From positions 680,824-744,823 of the forward strand of contig JAVRFU010003718.1 in NCBI GenBank assembly GCA_032717465.1: a DNA stretch of 64,000 nt, given 5' to 3'. Source of the stretch: Coenobita brevimanus (lineage: Eukaryota; Arthropoda; Malacostraca; Decapoda; Coenobitidae). Positions 1 through 9,948 of this stretch are shown here, in pieces (the first letter of the stretch is position 1; each line of letters opens with the position of its first letter). The notes under the pieces are model-generated. The model was given only the letters and a program-made list of their open reading frames with translations. It made no database searches and was not told where the DNA came from. A program made the translations under genes and the position numbers.

Positions 1-1
1 A

Positions 2-1930
2 AAGAAGAAGGCGTATGGTGAATGGTTGGCGAGTAGAGGTAGGGGAGAAGATGAGAGAGAGAAGAGAGAGGTATATGTGAGCAGGAGAAGGGAGGTTAAG
101 AGACTGGTGAAGGAGAGTAAGAAGAAAGTGGGTGAAGAGTTTGGGAGGAATCTGGGTGTGAAATGGAGGGAGAGTAAGAAATTGTTTTGGAAGGAGGTAA
201 AGAAAGTAAGGCAGTGTGAAAGGGGAAATAGTAGGGGAGTGAAAGATAGGAATAATAGATTGTTGGTGGAGAAGAGAGAGAAATTGAGGAGATGGAAGGA
301 GCACTTTGAGGATTTGTTGAATGTAGAGAGTGAGAGCAGTGTGAGTATAAGTGGTTGGGGAATGGCTGGGAGAAGAAGAGATGAGAGGAGGGAGGAAGAG
401 ATCAGTAGGTCGGAAGTAGTGGAAGCGATGAAGAAGATTAAGCTGGGAAAGGCCCCAGGAATTGATGGAGTGTGTGGTGAAATGCTTAGGTATGGGGGTG
501 AGATTGTTGTGGAGTGGATATGGAAGTTGTGTAGATTGGCTTGGGAAGAGGGAAGGGTTCCAGAGGACTGGAAATCAGGTATAATTGTTCCTCTGTACAA
601 AGGAAAAGGGGAGAGAGAAGTATGTGGTAACCATAGGGGTATTTGCCTTCTTAGTGTGACTGGTAAAATATATGGTAGAATACTCATTGATAGGGTTAGG
701 CATATGACAGAGGAGCTAGTTGGAGAAGAACAAGGGGGATTTAGGAAGGGAAAAGGGTGTGTAGATCAGATATTTGTTCTAAGATGTTTAGTGGAGAAGT
801 ATCTAGAGAAGGAAAGGAAAGTGTACGCTGCCTTCATGGACTTGGAGAAAGCTTATGACAGAATAGATAGGAAAGGTATGTGGAAGGTATTAAGAATATA
901 TGGAGTGGAGGGGAAATTGTTGAGTGCTGTGAAGAGTATGTACGAGGGAGCTAGGGCTACGGTGCGAGTGGATGGTGAGCTGAGTGAGTTCTTTGATCTC
1001 AATGTGGGACTGAAACAGGGGTGTGTAATGTCTCCATGGCTGTTTAATATATATATGGATGGGGTTGTAAAGGAGGTACAAGGTAGGGCAGTGGATGTGG
1101 GGGTGGCCCTAAAGAATGAGGGTGAGATTTGGAAGCTTCCGGTGTTGCTGTTTGCTGATGATACAGTATTGTTGAGTGAAGATGAATGGGAGTTGCAGGG
1201 TTTGGTGAATGAATTTGGGACAGTGTGTAGGAGGAGGAAGCTGAAAGTTAATGTAAACAAAAGCAAAGTTATGGTGTTTGAGAGGAATGAAGTCACAGAG
1301 TGTGCAGTGAGGTTGGATGGTGAGGATATGGAGAATGTGAGTGCATTCAAGTACTTGGGTAGTGTGATGAGTAAGGATGGAACTTTGGGGGATGAAGTAC
1401 GTGAAAGGGTACAGCAGGGAAGGAAGGTTGTTGGCACACTGAAAGCAGTGATGAGAAATAGGGAGGTGAGTATGGAAGTTAAGAAGTCACTGCATGATGG
1501 TATTGTGATCCCTACCCTGACGTATGGAAGCGAGGCGTGGACCTTGCAAGAGGGGAACAAGTCAAGAGTGAGAGCAGTGGAAATGAGTTACTTGAGAGGA
1601 GCATGTGGAGTGACGTGGAGGGACAGGTTGACGAATGAAGAAGTGAAGGAACGTTGTGGGGTGGATGTGGATGTGGTTGAAAAGATTAGGAGAAATACAC
1701 TGAGGTGGTTTGGACATGTGGAGAGGATGGAGAATGAAAGACTGACTAAGAGGGTGTATGTAGGTGAGGTGGAGGGAGAGAGAGGGAGGGGTAGACCGAG
1801 GATGAGGTGGAGGGATGGAGTTGAGAGGTATATGAGGGAGGGGGGGGTGAGTTGGGGGGAGGGTAGTCAAATGGTGGGTGACAGAGTGACTTGGAGGCGT
1901 TTTGTCTGCGGCCACCCTTTGCGGGATTAG
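2..1930 (+). CDS. RTE-1 LINE reverse transcriptase (5' end outside window)
   Basis: Open frame entering from the window edge at codon KKKAYGEW, which corresponds to residue 361 of the full-length copy at 22327-25206. It encodes the linker, the reverse transcriptase (LGKAPGIDGV, FMDLEKAYDR, GLKQGCVMSP, FADDTVLL) and a C-terminal domain with LRWFGHVERM and a basic RGRGRPRMRW stretch. RTE-type LINEs make one EN-RT polyprotein that copies the RNA at a nicked target. The endonuclease half is outside the window. The frame is uninterrupted to its natural stop just before a GATA tail, so this copy is better preserved at the C terminus than the inverted copy, which is frameshifted there. The RTE assignment rests on the short 3' end, microsatellite tail and motifs. 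A Proto2 or RTE-X placement is possible. Confidence 0.85.
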   Translation, partial: KKKAYGEWLASRGRGEDEREKREVYVSRRREVKRLVKESKKKVGEEFGRNLGVKWRESKKLFWKEVKKVRQCERGNSRGVKDRNNRLLVEKREKLRRWKEHFEDLLNVESESSVSISGWGMAGRRRDERREEEISRSEVVEAMKKIKLGKAPGIDGVCGEMLRYGGEIVVEWIWKLCRLAWEEGRVPEDWKSGIIVPLYKGKGEREVCGNHRGICLLSVTGKIYGRILIDRVRHMTEELVGEEQGGFRKGKGCVDQIFVLRCLVEKYLEKERKVYAAFMDLEKAYDRIDRKGMWKVLRIYGVEGKLLSAVKSMYEGARATVRVDGELSEFFDLNVGLKQGCVMSPWLFNIYMDGVVKEVQGRAVDVGVALKNEGEIWKLPVLLFADDTVLLSEDEWELQGLVNEFGTVCRRRKLKVNVNKSKVMVFERNEVTECAVRLDGEDMENVSAFKYLGSVMSKDGTLGDEVRERVQQGRKVVGTLKAVMRNREVSMEVKKSLHDGIVIPTLTYGSEAWTLQEGNKSRVRAVEMSYLRGACGVTWRDRLTNEEVKERCGVDVDVVEKIRRNTLRWFGHVERMENERLTKRVYVGEVEGERGRGRPRMRWRDGVERYMREGGVSWGEGSQMVGDRVTWRRFVCGHPLRD

Positions 1931-1940
1931 GGCGTCGGGC

Positions 1941-1965
1941 TATAGATAGATAGATAGATAGATAG
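1941..1965 (+). repeat. (GATA)n tail of RTE-1
   Basis: About six TAGA/GATA units directly after the RTE-1 stop codon and a short GC-rich 3' UTR. A tetranucleotide 3' tail of this kind is typical of RTE-like target-primed integration. The next base starts flanking LINE sequence (TTATTTTGATTTTG). Confidence 0.9.
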
Positions 1966-3065
1966 TTATTTTGATTTTGTTTTCTTGGAGGTAACAGTTT
2001 GCGGGCACTTTGCCGTAGGTTCCTTCAGCTACCCCTGGCTGGTTATGCACCTTGGACTACATCACACAGGCCTTTGTTTGGCTACTAGACCCTTTTGCAC
2101 CTCCCTTGTCCCAGTCCTTCGTTTGGCTACAGGACCCTTTTGCACCTCCCTTGTCCCAGGCCTGCTTTTGGATGCAGGAGTTTTGAGGCTGGAGCTACAG
2201 CGTCAGTCCTGTATATCGAGGTGCTGGTGCAGACTCCAGAGGCTTCCTGAAACACCAACATATGACGCTGTTTTTAGTTCTGCATAGCACGCTTTGCACG
2301 ACTTCCATACGCAATTTCCTTGCCCCTTTAGTTATCAGGCAGAGGAAGTCATGACTGATCTGTCTGCCACTCACTCTGGTCTTTGATGTGGAGACATCTG
2401 TTGTTCCACTCTGGGTGTTACTATAAGTCAGATTTTGCTGGTATATCGTGGCTCCAAAGTCCGTAACATCAGATGTGGTGATCCACACCCAGCTTTGAGT
2501 TCATTTTGCCCTCATGCTGGGTCTGTCCATGTTTACTGATGGCTGGCATTGGATTTGAGGTTGTCTTCCATAATTTTAGCCAGAGTGGCACCCTACCCTC
2601 CTCTGCCTTAATTTTTACTGTGAAGCTGTCAGCAATTCTGTTGGCTCTCCACCATATCCTCATCTTTGATGCAATTAGTTTTATGATTTTTAATGACTGC
2701 AGGGCTGCCTTGTCTGCCGTTAAGCATTTCAACTCTCCTCACCCTTTAGTGTTGAAAATTTGAGGAAAGTTCCACCTCGTGGGCCACCATGCTGGGTGGC
2801 AACCCACATTGGACCGCAGGGAAATGATTGTGCAGGTGAGGCAGCAAGGGCAACAGTGATTCTTGATGTGTCTGTTAGACCTGTCACCAACAGAGATTAT
2901 TTCCCATTGATTAAGGCTGCAGTCCCTACCTCCTGGCAGCATGCTTGGGGCACATTTCCTGTTCCAAGCAAGCTACAGGAGGTGACCAACCAGTCTCCAT
3001 TTTTATGGTCTTTGGGGTTGCTTACCCACTTTTATTCAGAACTTCGTCTTTGACAGGAAGTTTCC
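1966..3065 (+). pseudogene. I-type LINE: post-RT linker and RNase H (array unit 0)
   Basis: Degenerate 3' part of an RNase H-bearing non-LTR retrotransposon. Around 2080-2290 a frame reads LCLATRPF ... DAGVLRLELQRQS, the linker that follows RT in I/Jockey-superfamily elements. Positions 2506-2760 read VVFHNFSQSGTLPSSA ... LSAILLALHH ... FNDCRAALSAVKHFNSPHP, the RNase H core. Positions 2760-3053 continue as WVATHIGPQGNDCAGEAA ... WQHAWGTF, the RNase H C-terminal part. Several stops and frameshifts make it non-functional. This copy has a 48-bp duplication at 2080-2160 that also occurs in the inverted arm but not in units 1-3. Confidence 0.75.
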
Positions 3066-3083
3066 TGTGTGTGTGTGTGTGTG
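3066..3083. repeat. (TG)n tract at array unit junction
   Basis: Nine TG dinucleotides between the end of the RNase H piece of one unit and the RT start of the next. The same tract lies at every unit junction (8129-8142, 13211-13230, 18279-18292) and as (AC)n at 31492-31535. Confidence 0.95.
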
Positions 3084-4635
3084 ATTTGAACTCTCCCCTG
3101 TACTCTCAGGAGGAGGATGTGCCACAGAGGAGTGTTTTGAGTGTAGCATTATTTGCTGTTGCAGTTAACTCTCTCGTTATTGGACGACGCAGGCTGCATC
3201 CAACCACAGACAAGTACTCAGGATGTGGGACGGCTTGGCCTTGGCTGAATGCTGGGAGAACCCCCCCCTTTTTTCCGTGCTCGCCATACTTCTTAAACAT
3301 TTTGTCCCCACACCATTGGTTTTGCTTCTTTTTCCGTGATTTTATTATCTTCGTAATGTCTAATAGTTGTGCTTGCTGATGGTGTTGATAAAAACATTTG
3401 GCGAACATACATTATGCGCTGAGTTACGATGTTTTTTATTTCCTTTGTTTTTTCTCATAGAAATATAAGTTTTATGGTAATTGTTATTGAGAAAAAGTTT
3501 TAGGAAATTTCATTAGTGGCATTTTGGTATATAAATATTTACTGTTGGGCAGTTTGGGTGGGTTTTACGTACCACTATAGGAAATTATCTTATGATTGCG
3601 CTGCAGTGCGGGAGTGGTGTTTTGTGCGGCCAAAGTTGTTGCCAAATTATGTTTTCCCCTGCCTTTATCTAAGCCTGTGTCTGCCTGATTTTTTATTCAC
3701 GTAATCTCTAATATTTATACTTGCCTATGGTGTTGATAAAAAAGTTCAGCGAATATAGATTATGTGCCAATTTATGATGTTTCTTCTTTCCTTCTTCTCT
3801 CTTGTTTCCTCATAGAAATATTTGTTTCATGGTAATTGTTGCTGATTAGGAGTTTTAGGAAATTTCATCAGCTACATTCCGATATATTAATATTTACTAT
3901 AGGACAGTTCAGATCGGTTTTATGTACCACAACATGAAATTACCTTACGGTCGTGCTGCAGTGTGGGAGCGGTATTTGGCTAAATTATATTTTCCCCTGC
4001 CTTTATTTATGCCTTCTTCTGCCTGACTTTTTTTTGACATAATCTCAGATAGTTCTGCTTTATAATGTTGATTAAAATGTTTGGCGAATATAAAATATGT
4101 GCTAATTTATGATGTTTCTTCTCTCTATCAAGGGCGATTTTGTTCGATGCAGCTTGCGTTGTCCAGCATCGAGGGGGTGAGTTTTGCACCACTACCCTAA
4201 CTGTCAAAAGGATTAATGGCATTGTGGAGAAGAGGGAGTGAAGAGCTTCCTCTTTGTGGATGATGTCTCTGTTTCATTTGCTGCATCCAGTATGTTGGTG
4301 GCAGAGTGCTGGCTGCAACTTGCAATAAATCATTCTGTTACCAGGGCACCAAAACATGGCTTTTAGATTTTCCTCATCTGAGACCATTCCAGTGCACTTC
4401 TGCCAGTTACATGGGACCCATCCTGACCCAGATTTGTTTTTAAATGGCCAAAGGATTGCTGGTATGGAAGTGAGGTTTTTGGGCCTCATCTGTGACGCCT
4501 GTCTTATTTGGATCCCACATTTAAAGCAGATAAAGGCTTCTTGCCTGAAGGTTGTGAGCCTTTTAAAGGTTCTAGCTCATACTAGATAGGCTGCTGACAG
4601 ACATACCCTGCTCCTGCTGCATCAAGCTCTAGTGT
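3084..4635 (+). pseudogene. I-type LINE RT domain, interrupted (unit 1)
   Basis: Positions 3090-3164 read SPLYSQEEDVPQRSVLSVA and LFAVAV, the GVPQGSVLS block of an I-type RT. The frame resumes at 4217 as NGIVE, then SFLFVDDVSVSFAASSM, HPDPDLFLNGQRI, VRFLGLICDACLIWIPHLK and LLKVLAHTR. The middle is a TTAA-flanked insertion. The piece ends at LLLLHQALV near 4635, where CR1-A begins. Nonsense and frameshift changes are present, and the usual YxDD box is FVDD. Confidence 0.75.
3165..4216. mobile_element. TTAA-flanked non-autonomous element, family T1 (unit 1)
   Basis: A 1.05-kb block bounded by TTAA on both sides. Removing it and one TTAA joins GCAGTTAATGGC and restores the LINE frame as AVNGIVE, so the TTAA is a target-site duplication. 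That is the signature of piggyBac-superfamily transposition. The subterminal blocks TGGACGACGCAGGCTGCATC (left) and TGGACAACGCAAGCTGCATC (reverse complement of the right side) form an imperfect inverted repeat. The inside carries about 2.3 diverged tandem copies of a ~340-bp AT-rich module starting near 3353, 3700 and 4038. I see no transposase frame, so it would depend on a transposase made elsewhere. Confidence 0.8.
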
Positions 4636-4887
4636 TGTCCAATCCTTTCAGGATTTTAGTGAAAGCTTTGCCATTTCACTTGACATCTCAAAGACTTTTA
4701 GTTGAGTCTGGCATAAATTTTTAATTTCCCAACTGCCCTCTTATGGCTTCTATTCTTCTATCTGTGCCTTCATCTCAAGCTTCCTTTCTGGTGGTTCTAT
4801 AGCTGCAGTTGTAGACAGCCACTGTTTTTCTCCTAGAGCTATGAGTAGTGGTGTTCCTCAGGACTCTGTCCTATCACCAGCTGTCTT
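4636..4887 (+). pseudogene. CR1-A LINE, RT fragment (unit 1)
   Basis: Frame reads SFAISLDISKTFS, VWHKFLISQLPSYGFYSS, AFISSFLSG, SIAAVVDSHCF and SSGVPQDSVLSPAVL. This is the central RT of a CR1/Jockey-type LINE without RNase H. It is interrupted exactly after SVLSPAVL by the truncated 5' end of RTE-2. The remaining C-terminal part lies beyond RTE-2. Confidence 0.75.
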
Positions 4888-6539
4888 GAACACTTTAAGG
4901 AATTGTTGTTGAACATAGAGGATGGAAGTAATGCGAGTATAAGTGGCTGGGGAATGGCTGGGAGAAGGAGTGAGGTGAGAAGAGAGGAAGAAATCAGTAG
5001 GGTAGAAAATGAAGAAAGTTAAATTGAGGAAAGCCCCAGGAATTGATGGTGTGGTAAAATGCTGAAGCATGGGGGAGAGATAGTAGTAGAATGGATGTGG
5101 AAGATGTGCAGATTGGCCTGGGAGGAAGGTAGAGTCCCGGAGGATTGGAAGTCAGGTATAATTATTCCCTTGTACAAAGGAAAAGGGGAAAAAGAAGTGT
5201 GTGGTAATCATAGGGGTATTTGTCTTCTTTGTATAATAGAAAAAGTGTATGGTAGGATACTTATTGACAGAGTTAGAGAAAGAACAGAGAAATTAGTTGG
5301 AGAAGAACAGGGAGGCTTTAGGAAGGGAAGAGGTTGTGTAGCTCAGATATTCATTCTTAGATCTTTAGTGGAAAAGTTTCTAGAAAAGGGAAAGAAGTTG
5401 TATGCGGCTTTCATGGATTTGGAGAAAGCTTATGACAGGGTGGATAGACAAGGATTGTGGAAAGTGTTAAGAATATATGGAGTAGATGGGAAGTTGTTGA
5501 ATGCTGTGAAGAGTATGTACGATGGTGCGAAGGTTGCAGTATGTGTTGATGTTGAACTAAGTGAATATTTCTCTTTGAAGGTTGGGTTGAAACAGGAATG
5601 TGTCATGTCTCCATGGTTGTTCAATCTGTACATGGATGGGGTAATAAAAGAGGTAGAAGGTAGGGTAGTGGATGTTGGAGTGGCCCTGGTGAGAGAGGAT
5701 AGTGTTTGGAAACTCCCTGTACTGTTGTTTGCAGATGATACTGTGTTGTTGAGTGAAGACGAAGGGGAGCTGCAAGGCTTGGTGGATGAGTTTGGGAGAG
5801 TGTGTAAGAAACGGAATCTAAAGGTGAATGTAGGGAAGAGTAAAGTGATGGTCTTTGAGAGAGGTGAAATCAGTGAATGTACAGCGAGGTTGGATGGTGG
5901 GGAATTGGAAAATGTGAGTACGTTTAAGTACTTGGGTAGTGTGATGAGTAAGGATGGAGGTTTGGAGGGTGAAGTGCTTGAAAGGGTACAGCAGGGAAGA
6001 AAGGTTGCTGGTTCTTTGAAAGCAGTGATAAGAAACAGGGAAGTGAGCATGGAAGTGAAAAAGTTACTACATAACAGTATTGTGATACCAACTCTAACGT
6101 ACAGAAGTGAAGCTTGAACGTTGTTGGAAGGACACAAGTTAAGAGTGAGAGCGGTGGAAATGAGTTATTTAAGAGAAGCCTGTGGAGTCACATGGAGAGA
6201 CAGGCTGACGAACGAGGATATAAAGGAGCGTTGTGGTGTGGATGTTGATGTGAATTGAAGCCTTATGAGGAACACACTGAGGTGGTTTGGCCATGTGGAG
6301 AGGATGGAGGGTGAAAGACTGACAAAGAGAATGTATGTGAGTGAGGTGGAGGGGGGAAGAGGGAGGGGGAGGCCAAGGATGAGATGGAGGAATGGGGTGG
6401 AGAGGTATATGAGAGAGGTGGATGTGAGTTGGGAGCAGGGCAGTGAAATGGCGGGGGACAGGACAACTTGGAGGTGATTTGTTTGTGGCCACCCCAAATG
6501 GGATTGAGGCGTCTGGCAATAGATAGATAGATAGATAGT
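4888..6539 (+). pseudogene. RTE-2 LINE, 5'-truncated (unit 1)
   Basis: Starts abruptly in the linker (EHFKELL) and runs through RT to a GATA tail at 6520-6539. A long open stretch covers 5059-6114 with FMDLEKAYDRVD, MSPWLFNLYMDG and FADDTVLLSED. Damage includes an 11-bp deletion near 5005, G-to-E in the KQGC block (LKQECVMSP), Trp to TGA at 6115, and a TGA at the TWR end. The 5' breakpoint is the same in every array unit, so these copies share one insertion event. Confidence 0.85.
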
Positions 6540-7074
6540 AAAATCTGTTTCCAAAAGATTAGATTAGCTAAGCCAACTCTGTACCTTCTTGACTCCAGCA
6601 CAATTCCTAACCTTTTACATGGGTTTATTCGCCAATGTAGAGTACAACTCTCACGTATGGGGAGACTCCCCATGTACATTCCATCTGAACAAGGTGGAGT
6701 CAAATGTTTTTCGTTTCATTAACCCGAGTCCTCTTACTGGCTCCCTTCAACCTCTGTCTCTTTACCACGCTGTTGCATCTTTATCTCTTTTTTTTGTCGC
6801 CACTTCAATGGTCACTGCTCCTCTGGACTGTATGCTTGCATCCCTCATCTACTATGACAGGCACGTAGTACCCGTCTAGCAACAAACTCTCATCCCTTCT
6901 CAGTCCAGCTCTCTATTGCAAGAGTTAACCATTACTCCCAATTCGTCAAGTATACAACAAGTCAACTCTGGAACTGCCTCCCTTTGTATTTCCTACTGGC
7001 TCTGGCCTCCGGTCTTTCAAATGCAGTGTGTCCAGGCATCTCAAAATGAATGCTTCTTGAGTTTGGGTCTTTTG
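6540..7074 (+). pseudogene. CR1-A LINE, C-terminal fragment (unit 1)
   Basis: Reads TPAQFLTFYMGLFANVEYNSHVWGDS, LNKVESNVFRFINPSPLTGSLQPLSLYHAVASLSLF and then FQMQCVQASQNEC in a shifted frame. This is the conserved C-terminal region and 3' end of CR1/Jockey-type ORF2. Relative to the inverted arm (25373-28028), the stretch joining it to the RT core is missing here, so a deletion accompanies the RTE-2 3' junction. Confidence 0.75.
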
Positions 7075-8128
7075 TATTTTGATTTTGTTTTCTTGGAGGT
7101 AACAGTTTGCAGGCACTTTGCCGTAAGTTCCTTCAGCTACCCCTGGCTGGTTATGCACCTTGGACTACATCACACAGGCCTTTGTTTGGCTACAGGACCC
7201 TTTTGGACCTCCCTTGTCCCAGGCCTGCTTGTGGATGCAGGAGTATTGAGGCTGGAGCTGCAGCGTCAGTCCTGTATAGCGAGGTGCTGGTGCAGAGTCC
7301 AGAGGCTTCCTGAAACACCAACATATGACGCTGTTTTTAGTTCTGCCTAACACACTTTGTACGACTTCCAAACGCAATTTCCTTGCCCGTTTAGTTTTCA
7401 GACAGAGGAAGTCTTGACTGATCTGTCTGCCACTCACTCTGGTCTTTGATGTGGAGACATCTGTTGTTCCACTCTGGGTGTTACTATAAGTCAGATTTTG
7501 CTGGTATATCGTGGCTCCAAAGTCCGTAACATGAGATGTGGTGATCCACACCCAGCTTTGAGTTCATTTTGCCCTCATGCTGGGTCTGTCCATGTTTACT
7601 AATGGCTGGCATTGAATTTGAGGTTGTCTTCCGTAATTTTACCCAGAGTGGCACCCTACCCTCCTCTGCCTTAATTTTTACTGTGAAGCTGTCAGCAATT
7701 CTGTTGGCTCTCCACCATATCCTCACCTTTGATGCAATTAGTTTTATGATTTTTAATGACTGCAGGGCTGCCTTGTCTGCCGTTAAGCATTTCAACTCTC
7801 CTCACCCTTTAGTGTTGAAAATTTGAGGAAAGTTCCACCTCGTGGGCCACCATGCTGGGTGGCAACCCACATTGGACCGCAGGGAAATGATTGTGCAGGT
7901 GAGGCATCAAGGGTAACAGTGATTCTTGATGTGTCTGTTAGACCTGTCACCAACAGAGATTATTTCCCATTGATTAAGGCTGCAGTCCCTACCTCCTGGC
8001 AGCATGCTTGGGGCACATTTCCTGTTCCAAGCAAGCTACAGGAGGTGACCAACCAGTCTCCATTTTTATGGTCTTTGGGGTTGCTTACCCACTTTTATTC
8101 AGAACTTCGTCTTTGACAGGAAGTTTCC
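7075..8128 (+). pseudogene. I-type LINE: linker and RNase H (unit 1)
   Basis: Same block as 1966-3065, with single-copy LCLATGPFWTSLVPGLLVDAG and without the 48-bp duplication. RNase H pieces lie at 7569-7826 and 7823-8116. Non-functional. Confidence 0.75.
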
Positions 8129-8142
8129 TGTGTGTGTGTGTG
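8129..8142. repeat. (TG)n unit-junction tract
   Basis: Seven TG units separating RNase H of unit 1 from RT of unit 2. Confidence 0.95.
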
Positions 8143-9696
8143 ATTTGAACTCTCCCCTGTACTCTCAGGAGGAGGATGTGCCACAGAGGAGTGTTTTGAG
8201 TGTAGCATTATTTGCTGTTGCAGTTAACTCTCTCGTTATTGGACGACGCAGGCTGCATCCAACCACGGACAAGTACTCAGGATGTGGGACGGCTTGGCCT
8301 TGGCTGAATGCTGGGAGAACCCCCACCTGTTTCCGTGCTCGCCGTACTTCTTAAACATTTTGTCCCCACACCATTGGTTTTGCTTCTTTTTCCGTGATTT
8401 TATTATCTTCGTAATCTCTAATAGTTGTGCTTGCTTATGGTGTTGATAAAAACATTTGGCGAACATACATTATGCGCTGAGTTACAATGTTTTTTATTTC
8501 CTTTGTGTTTTCTCATAGAAATATAAGTTTTATGGTAATTGTTACTGAGAAAAAGTTTTAGGAAATTTCATTAGTGGCATTTTGGTATATAAACATTTAC
8601 TGTTGGGCAGTTTGGGTGGGTTTTACGTACCACTATAGGAAATTATCTTATGATTGCGCTGCAGTGCGGGAGTGGTGTTTTGTGCGGCCAAAGTTGTTGC
8701 CAAATTATGTTTTCCCCTGCCTTTATCTAAGCCTGTGTCTGCCTGATTTTTTATTCACGTAATCTCGAATATTTATACTTGCCTATGGTGTTGATAAAAA
8801 CGTTCAGCGAATATAGATTATGTGCCAATTTATGATGTTTCTTCTTTCCTTCTTCTCTCTTGTTTCCTCATAGAAATATTTGTTTCATGGTAATTGTTGC
8901 TGATTAGGAGTTTTAGGAAATTTCATCAGCTACATTCTGATATATAAATATTTACTATAGGACAGTTCAGATCGGTTTTATGTACCACAACATGAAATTA
9001 CCTTACGGTCGTGCTGCAGTGTGGGAGCGGTATTTGGCTAAATTATATTTTCCCCTGCCTTTATTTATGCCTTCTTCTGCCTGACTTTTTATTGACATAA
9101 TCTCAGATAGTTGTGCTTTATAATGTTGATAAAAATGTTTGGCGAATATAAAATATGTGCTAATTTATGATGTTTCTTCTCTCTATCAAGGGCGATTTTG
9201 TTCGATGCAGCTTGCGTTGTCCAGCATCGAGGGAGTGAGTTTTGCACCACTACTACCCTAACTGTCAAAAGGATTAATGGCATTGTGGAGAAGAGGGAGT
9301 GAAGAGCTTCCTCTTTGTGGATGATGTCTCTGTTTCATTTGCTGCATCCAGTATGTTGGTGGCAGAGTGCTGGCTGCAACTTGCAATAAATCATTCTGTT
9401 ACCAGGGCACCAAAACATGGCTTTTAGATTTTCCTCATCTGAGACCATTGGAGTGCACTTCTGCCAGTTACATGGGGCCCATCCTGACCCAGATTTGTTT
9501 TTAAATGGCCAAAGGATTGCTGGTATGGAAGTGAGGTTTTTGGGCCTCATCTGTGACGCCTGTCTTATTTGGATCCCACATTTAAAGCAGATAAAGGCTT
9601 CTTGCCTGAAGGTTGTGAGCCTTTTAAAGGTTCTAGCTCATACTAGATAGGCTGCTGACAGACATACCCTGCTCCTGCTGCATCAAGCTCTAGTGT
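8143..9696 (+). pseudogene. I-type LINE RT domain, interrupted (unit 2)
   Basis: RT start at 8143-8223, continuing at 9278-9696 with HPDPDLFLNGQRI and LLKVLAHTR. The T1 element lies between. Same defects as unit 1. Confidence 0.72.
8224..9277. mobile_element. TTAA element T1 (unit 2)
   Basis: Same element at the same site as in unit 1, with TTAA at both ends. A 3-bp duplication (CTACTA) near 9250 is seen only in this copy. Confidence 0.8.
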
Positions 9697-9948
9697 TATC
9701 CAATCCTTTCAGGATTTTAGTGAAAGCTTTGCCATTTCACTTGACATCTCAAAGACTTTTAGTTGAGTCTGGCATAAATTTTTAATTTCCAAACTGCCCT
9801 CTTATGGCTTCTATTCTTCTATCTGTGCCTTCATCTCAAGCTTCCTTTCTGGTCGTTCTATAGCTGCAGTTGTAGACGGCCACTGTTTTTCTCCTAGAGC
9901 TATGAGTAGTGGTGTTCCTCAGGACTCTGTCCTATCACCAGCTGTCTT
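9697..9948 (+). pseudogene. CR1-A LINE, RT fragment (unit 2)
   Basis: Same RT fragment as 4636-4887, here with SGRSIAAVVDGHCF better preserved. It ends at the RTE-2 junction. Confidence 0.72.

Noticed and set aside
853..1560. Long open frames opposite the RTE RT regions (for example 235-264 residues, Ser/Thr/Pro-rich)
   Set aside because: They lie antisense to well-conserved RT frames, recur wherever RTE-1/2 occurs, and follow from the purine-rich codon use of the sense strand.
1941..1965. GATA and other short repeats as a CRISPR array
   Set aside because: No spacers, only tandem tetranucleotides at LINE 3' ends in a eukaryotic genome.
3516..3704. 62-residue frame repeated in every array unit (MAFWYINIYCWAVWVGF)
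   Set aside because: It lies inside the non-autonomous T1 element, in its tandem AT-rich modules, with no homology or start context that I recognise. Conservation follows from recent duplication of the unit.
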